Shown piece after piece: positions 61,064-64,000 of a DNA stretch of 64,000 nt. Each line of letters opens with the position of its first letter. Position 1 is the first letter of the stretch. The notes beneath the pieces are model-generated. The model had not been told where the DNA came from. It searched no databases and worked only from the letters and a program-made list of their open reading frames with translations. This stretch comes from Ulota crispa (lineage: Eukaryota; Streptophyta; Bryopsida; Orthotrichales; Orthotrichaceae), in assembly GCA_963920765.1 (NCBI GenBank), contig OY987242.1:27056002-27120001 (forward strand), in the 5' to 3' direction. The translations under genes were made by a program, and so were the position numbers.

Positions 61064-62008
61064 ACTTTTTGAAGCTCAGACAATGTAAAAATGGAACAAA
61101 AATGAGAAGGAACTTGAAAAAACTTATTTTTGTTGGTTAAAATCAAACACAACATATGATCAGCCACAATGAAATTTGATTGTGCATCCAGCTTTTGGAG
61201 CAAGAACCTTCGCAGGCGGAAGTACAGAAAATTCATCAAAATTACGATGGTACATAACAACCTAACGTTTAAATGATATTTTCTACTCTCCCACCTCTGA
61301 ATTCCGCATGTCCACTTTATTTTTGCACTAGCAATATCCCTATTCAATTTACATGTCAACCAAAGGACCAGAGGGTGCTACAACCATGGCCATCCAGAGC
61401 TAAGAGTCTGACAAACCTGAAAGGACGTGATGTCACCAAAAAAGGTATAAAACCTAAAATACCCAAAGAAACAAGGGCCAAGTATTACCAACCTAAAATA
61501 CACCCAGGGCACCAGTATGTTTTATTCACAGATAAATAAAAATTGATGAAAACTTCTAGAATGAACAAAATCTATACAAATATTAACGTTACAAATGTTA
61601 AAATTGGGTCAATTCCTGTACAGTCAACAGCTCCGCCGGCAGCAGCTCCAACAGAGTCATGTCGCAACTCTATTCTCAAACGATAGCCAACTCTGCACAG
61701 AAAACGGATTCTATTAATTGATGCATTCGATCCACAAAGAAGCCCTATGGATATCTGATGAGACTTGTGATAACCTGCATCCTCAATTTGTCCAGCCCAA
61801 ACAGCTCAGAAAATAACAAGACCTCGTACTGGAAAAACAAATACTCACCTTCTGCAACTCAAATAAGTAATAAAAAGCCGATCTGGTCAACAGCGGAGCG
61901 CCGCAGGGTTTGCATTGAGGATGCTAAGCCAGGCCCCAGATCCTGCCCAAGTATAATTTCTTGATACCATTACACAAGTATACATTTAACCAATTAGTCA
62001 TTTCAGGA
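61064..62008. other. Region downstream of ATG2, no exon assigned
   Basis: Short frames on both strands do not match the missing ATG2 C-terminus. A possible acceptor on the minus strand near 61951 precedes an open stretch I could not assign. Confidence 0.4.
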
Positions 62009-64000
62009 CTATTTGGAGTCCCGTTTCTCCCTCTTGTACATTGAAGATACTCGTTTGAAACTCTTTCGCATCTCATGCAGAAGATGATGTTGCTTCAAAT
62101 AATGCTGCGCTGGCGAGACTACAAGCTTGGCAGCGCCAGAACCCACAGCATACAGTGGTCGAATGGGCCCAGCTCCCTGCACAAACTTGAAAAGCTGGTT
62201 TTGGAGAATATCTTGTAGCCACTCATTTAGAAATATTCTTGAGAAACTGCTCAGTCCATGCACTCCGGCAGCCTTCACGTGTTTTAACTGGAGCTCAATA
62301 CCCTGCACAACAACGCTCACTTAGTGACTGTGACGATGATAGTCCGATTTAAGTCACGAGACTAGTGTGTCAAACGAAAGCAGGAAAATATGAAAATTAG
62401 CAGAAAAAAGCATTAAAAAGTGTACCTTCCACTGAACCAAATTCACAAGTTCAGCATAATTGCCGGCTTTCAAGGCTGCTAGGTCCACTCTACGAGGAAG
62501 ATAATCCACACGAATGTTGAACGGAAGCACTTCAAACATCTGTCATCATGAATCATCGATGGTCAGAAAGACAGTCACATAAAATAAATGTCCAAGTTTC
62601 AAAAACCATACAATCTCCGTGCCGTTTGATGAAAGAGAGTTCACCAACACAAAGAAAACTGGTTTAGTAAGTATCTATAAACACTCATGCAAATTCGGGA
62701 ACAAACAAGGTAATAAAAATGTGGTAAATGATCAAACAAGTGAATCATATATAGGACAGGATACGACGCGTCAAAGTACCTGGAAAAAGGGTAGCAAGGG
62801 TTCTGTAGGAGAATCAGTAAGATTGGAGCCGACTGAAGGGTTGGAACTGAATGAAGATGCCCTGGACAAATTTAATTCTTCCGATAACGTTCCTTGGCTG
62901 GCACAGAACTGCGAAGAGAAAAACTTGCTGCAGAAATCAAGGTGGCGTTGATCTAAATGAATCCGAATGGGTAGGAGTGCAAAAGATACCCTGCCACCAC
63001 AAACAATCCCATCAATTAATTCTTGGAGGATTCAATTAAGACAAGCATCAATGTGCGAAATAGCACAGAATTTCTAAATTAGAAATAGACCACACTACAA
63101 AGAGCGCTTAGGTCCAGACTAAATTATCACACAAGTCTCCTATAACCACATCGCACCCTTGAATGCCATTCGAGATAAATAAGCGCAACTTCTGTCGTGA
63201 TCGAGGTTAAACCGTCCAATATTCTAAATTCAACAGTACAGTCGAGTTTCTATAATTCAAAGTTCGTGCAAAATATAAAAATCGTTCAATTTCTAGTCAA
63301 CAACTCACCTGTATTCTTCTAACACGTCCGTAGGATCTGGTCGGACAGCATCCATATCTATTTTAACGGCTTGAGATGACGTTTCTCGAGGCCGAGACGC
63401 CACATGGTGATAGCCTACAACCTGTAAAAAGAAAAGGAAGGAACAAATGATTAAGTGAAAATCTCATGTCCTTCTTGTCCATACTTCCAGGAGATATTCC
63501 AGAAAGGAAAAGAAAAACAACGCGAGCAATAGGATTACGACAGTGCAACACTAAAATACCCAACCGAAGGTGTGAATTCTTACAGTTTTCCACGGAGCAT
63601 TGGGGCTACAATCAAGGACTCCGAAATTGGAAACCGTGACAGTCAGCTTTGAGGCATAAAGTTCGGTTGTAGGGAATAAGTCGTACTGCACATTCACCCC
63701 ATTTAGAAACAACTCTAAGCAAACGCTTGGTTTGCGACTGCTTTCACCAGCAGGTGCACGCGTATTCCAGTCAGGATCCTCATCCCCAAATGGCCAGTCT
63801 GAACCCTCATGGAGGCGCCATTTCAAGCTCATGTTCTGTAAAACCATACGACCAACTGACTTGGGGTACCGCTTTGGGAGACCCAGTTTGACCACTTGCG
63901 TTTCTAAAGGAACATGATCCTCAACAATGTTCGGCCCATCGCCTTCGTACCAACCACCCCCAGAGGCACCTGTACGTGGAGGGTTTTTGAATGGTCCATT
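62009..64000 (-). CDS. ATG2: Autophagy-related protein 2 (ATG2), 3' part, gene continues beyond the window
   Basis: ATG2 is a chorein-type bridge protein that moves lipids from the endoplasmic reticulum to the growing phagophore. Five exons join in phase: 64000(partial)-63584, 63421-63309, 62990-62780, 62539-62426 and 62304-62009. Motifs in order: [143 protein letters not shown]; and [14 protein letters not shown]. These follow plant ATG2 through the conserved C-terminal block. The frame then stops (TAG 62011-62009) after [15 protein letters not shown], where relatives have roughly 200 further residues. That may be a real short end, an alternative 3' exon, or a truncation. No stop or frameshift lies inside the five exons. 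Confidence 0.92.

Noticed and set aside
62127-62951. Plus-strand ORFs over the ATG2 exons
   Set aside because: They are complement-strand shadows of exons that match ATG2 on the minus strand.
1-64000. LTR retrotransposons, tRNA or rRNA genes, CRISPR arrays, bacterial operons
   Set aside because: I found no paired LTRs, reverse-transcriptase motifs, tRNA-like folds or regular spacer arrays. The content is eukaryotic nuclear.

Overview
The window looks like nuclear DNA of a land plant or close streptophyte relative. It is AT-rich, with housekeeping genes split by short spliceosomal introns. The recognisable proteins have plant-type relatives: an AHL/SAL-type PAP phosphatase, the autophagy lipid-transfer protein ATG2 and eIF5A. 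A relic of the ciliary gene IFT140 points to a lineage that has, or recently had, flagellated sperm (bryophyte, lycophyte, fern, cycad or Ginkgo grade). I cannot name the species.

Layout. 1-5.3 kb: AT-rich repeats, including a roughly 145-bp tandem array. 5.6-8.1 kb (minus): a five-exon IFT140 relic and an unrecognised 232-codon ORF. 8.3-9.8 kb: a GA-rich, strand-asymmetric array. 10-13.9 kb: foldback and TTAA-flanked elements. 14.7-20.1 kb (minus): a complete five-exon AHL-type phosphatase gene with a long N-terminal extension. 20.9-22.5 kb (plus): small unrecognised ORFs in GC-richer DNA, divergent from AHL. 22.5-36 kb: gene-poor, with several MITEs and a decayed poly-glutamine gene fragment. 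36.0-37.15 kb (plus): a probable snoRNA transcription unit with one convincing box C/D snoRNA. 37.2-39.3 kb: nested MITEs beside a dead Tc1-type (DD34E) transposase. 41.1-43.9 kb: an 882-bp palindrome and a TTAA element. 45.4-49.0 kb (plus): a dead hAT-type transposase with one intron. 50.6-52.1 kb (plus): an intact five-exon eIF5A gene. 53.7-61.1 kb: a dense stack of MITEs, several nested through TTAA sites. 62.0-64.0 kb (minus): the 3' part of an ATG2 gene running off the window edge.

Two themes stand out. First, a TTAA-bounded non-autonomous transposon family (about 0.93 kb, four copies, plus relatives) with termini TTAACCCCTAAAGGACC; the target and ends resemble piggyBac, although no transposase is present here. 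Second, four unrelated coding relics (IFT140, hAT, Tc1, poly-Q gene) are broken almost entirely by stop codons that single C-to-T or G-to-A transitions explain, with frames and splice sites largely kept. The intact genes show no such codons and eIF5A ends with TAG, so decay by cytosine deamination is a better explanation than a reassigned genetic code.
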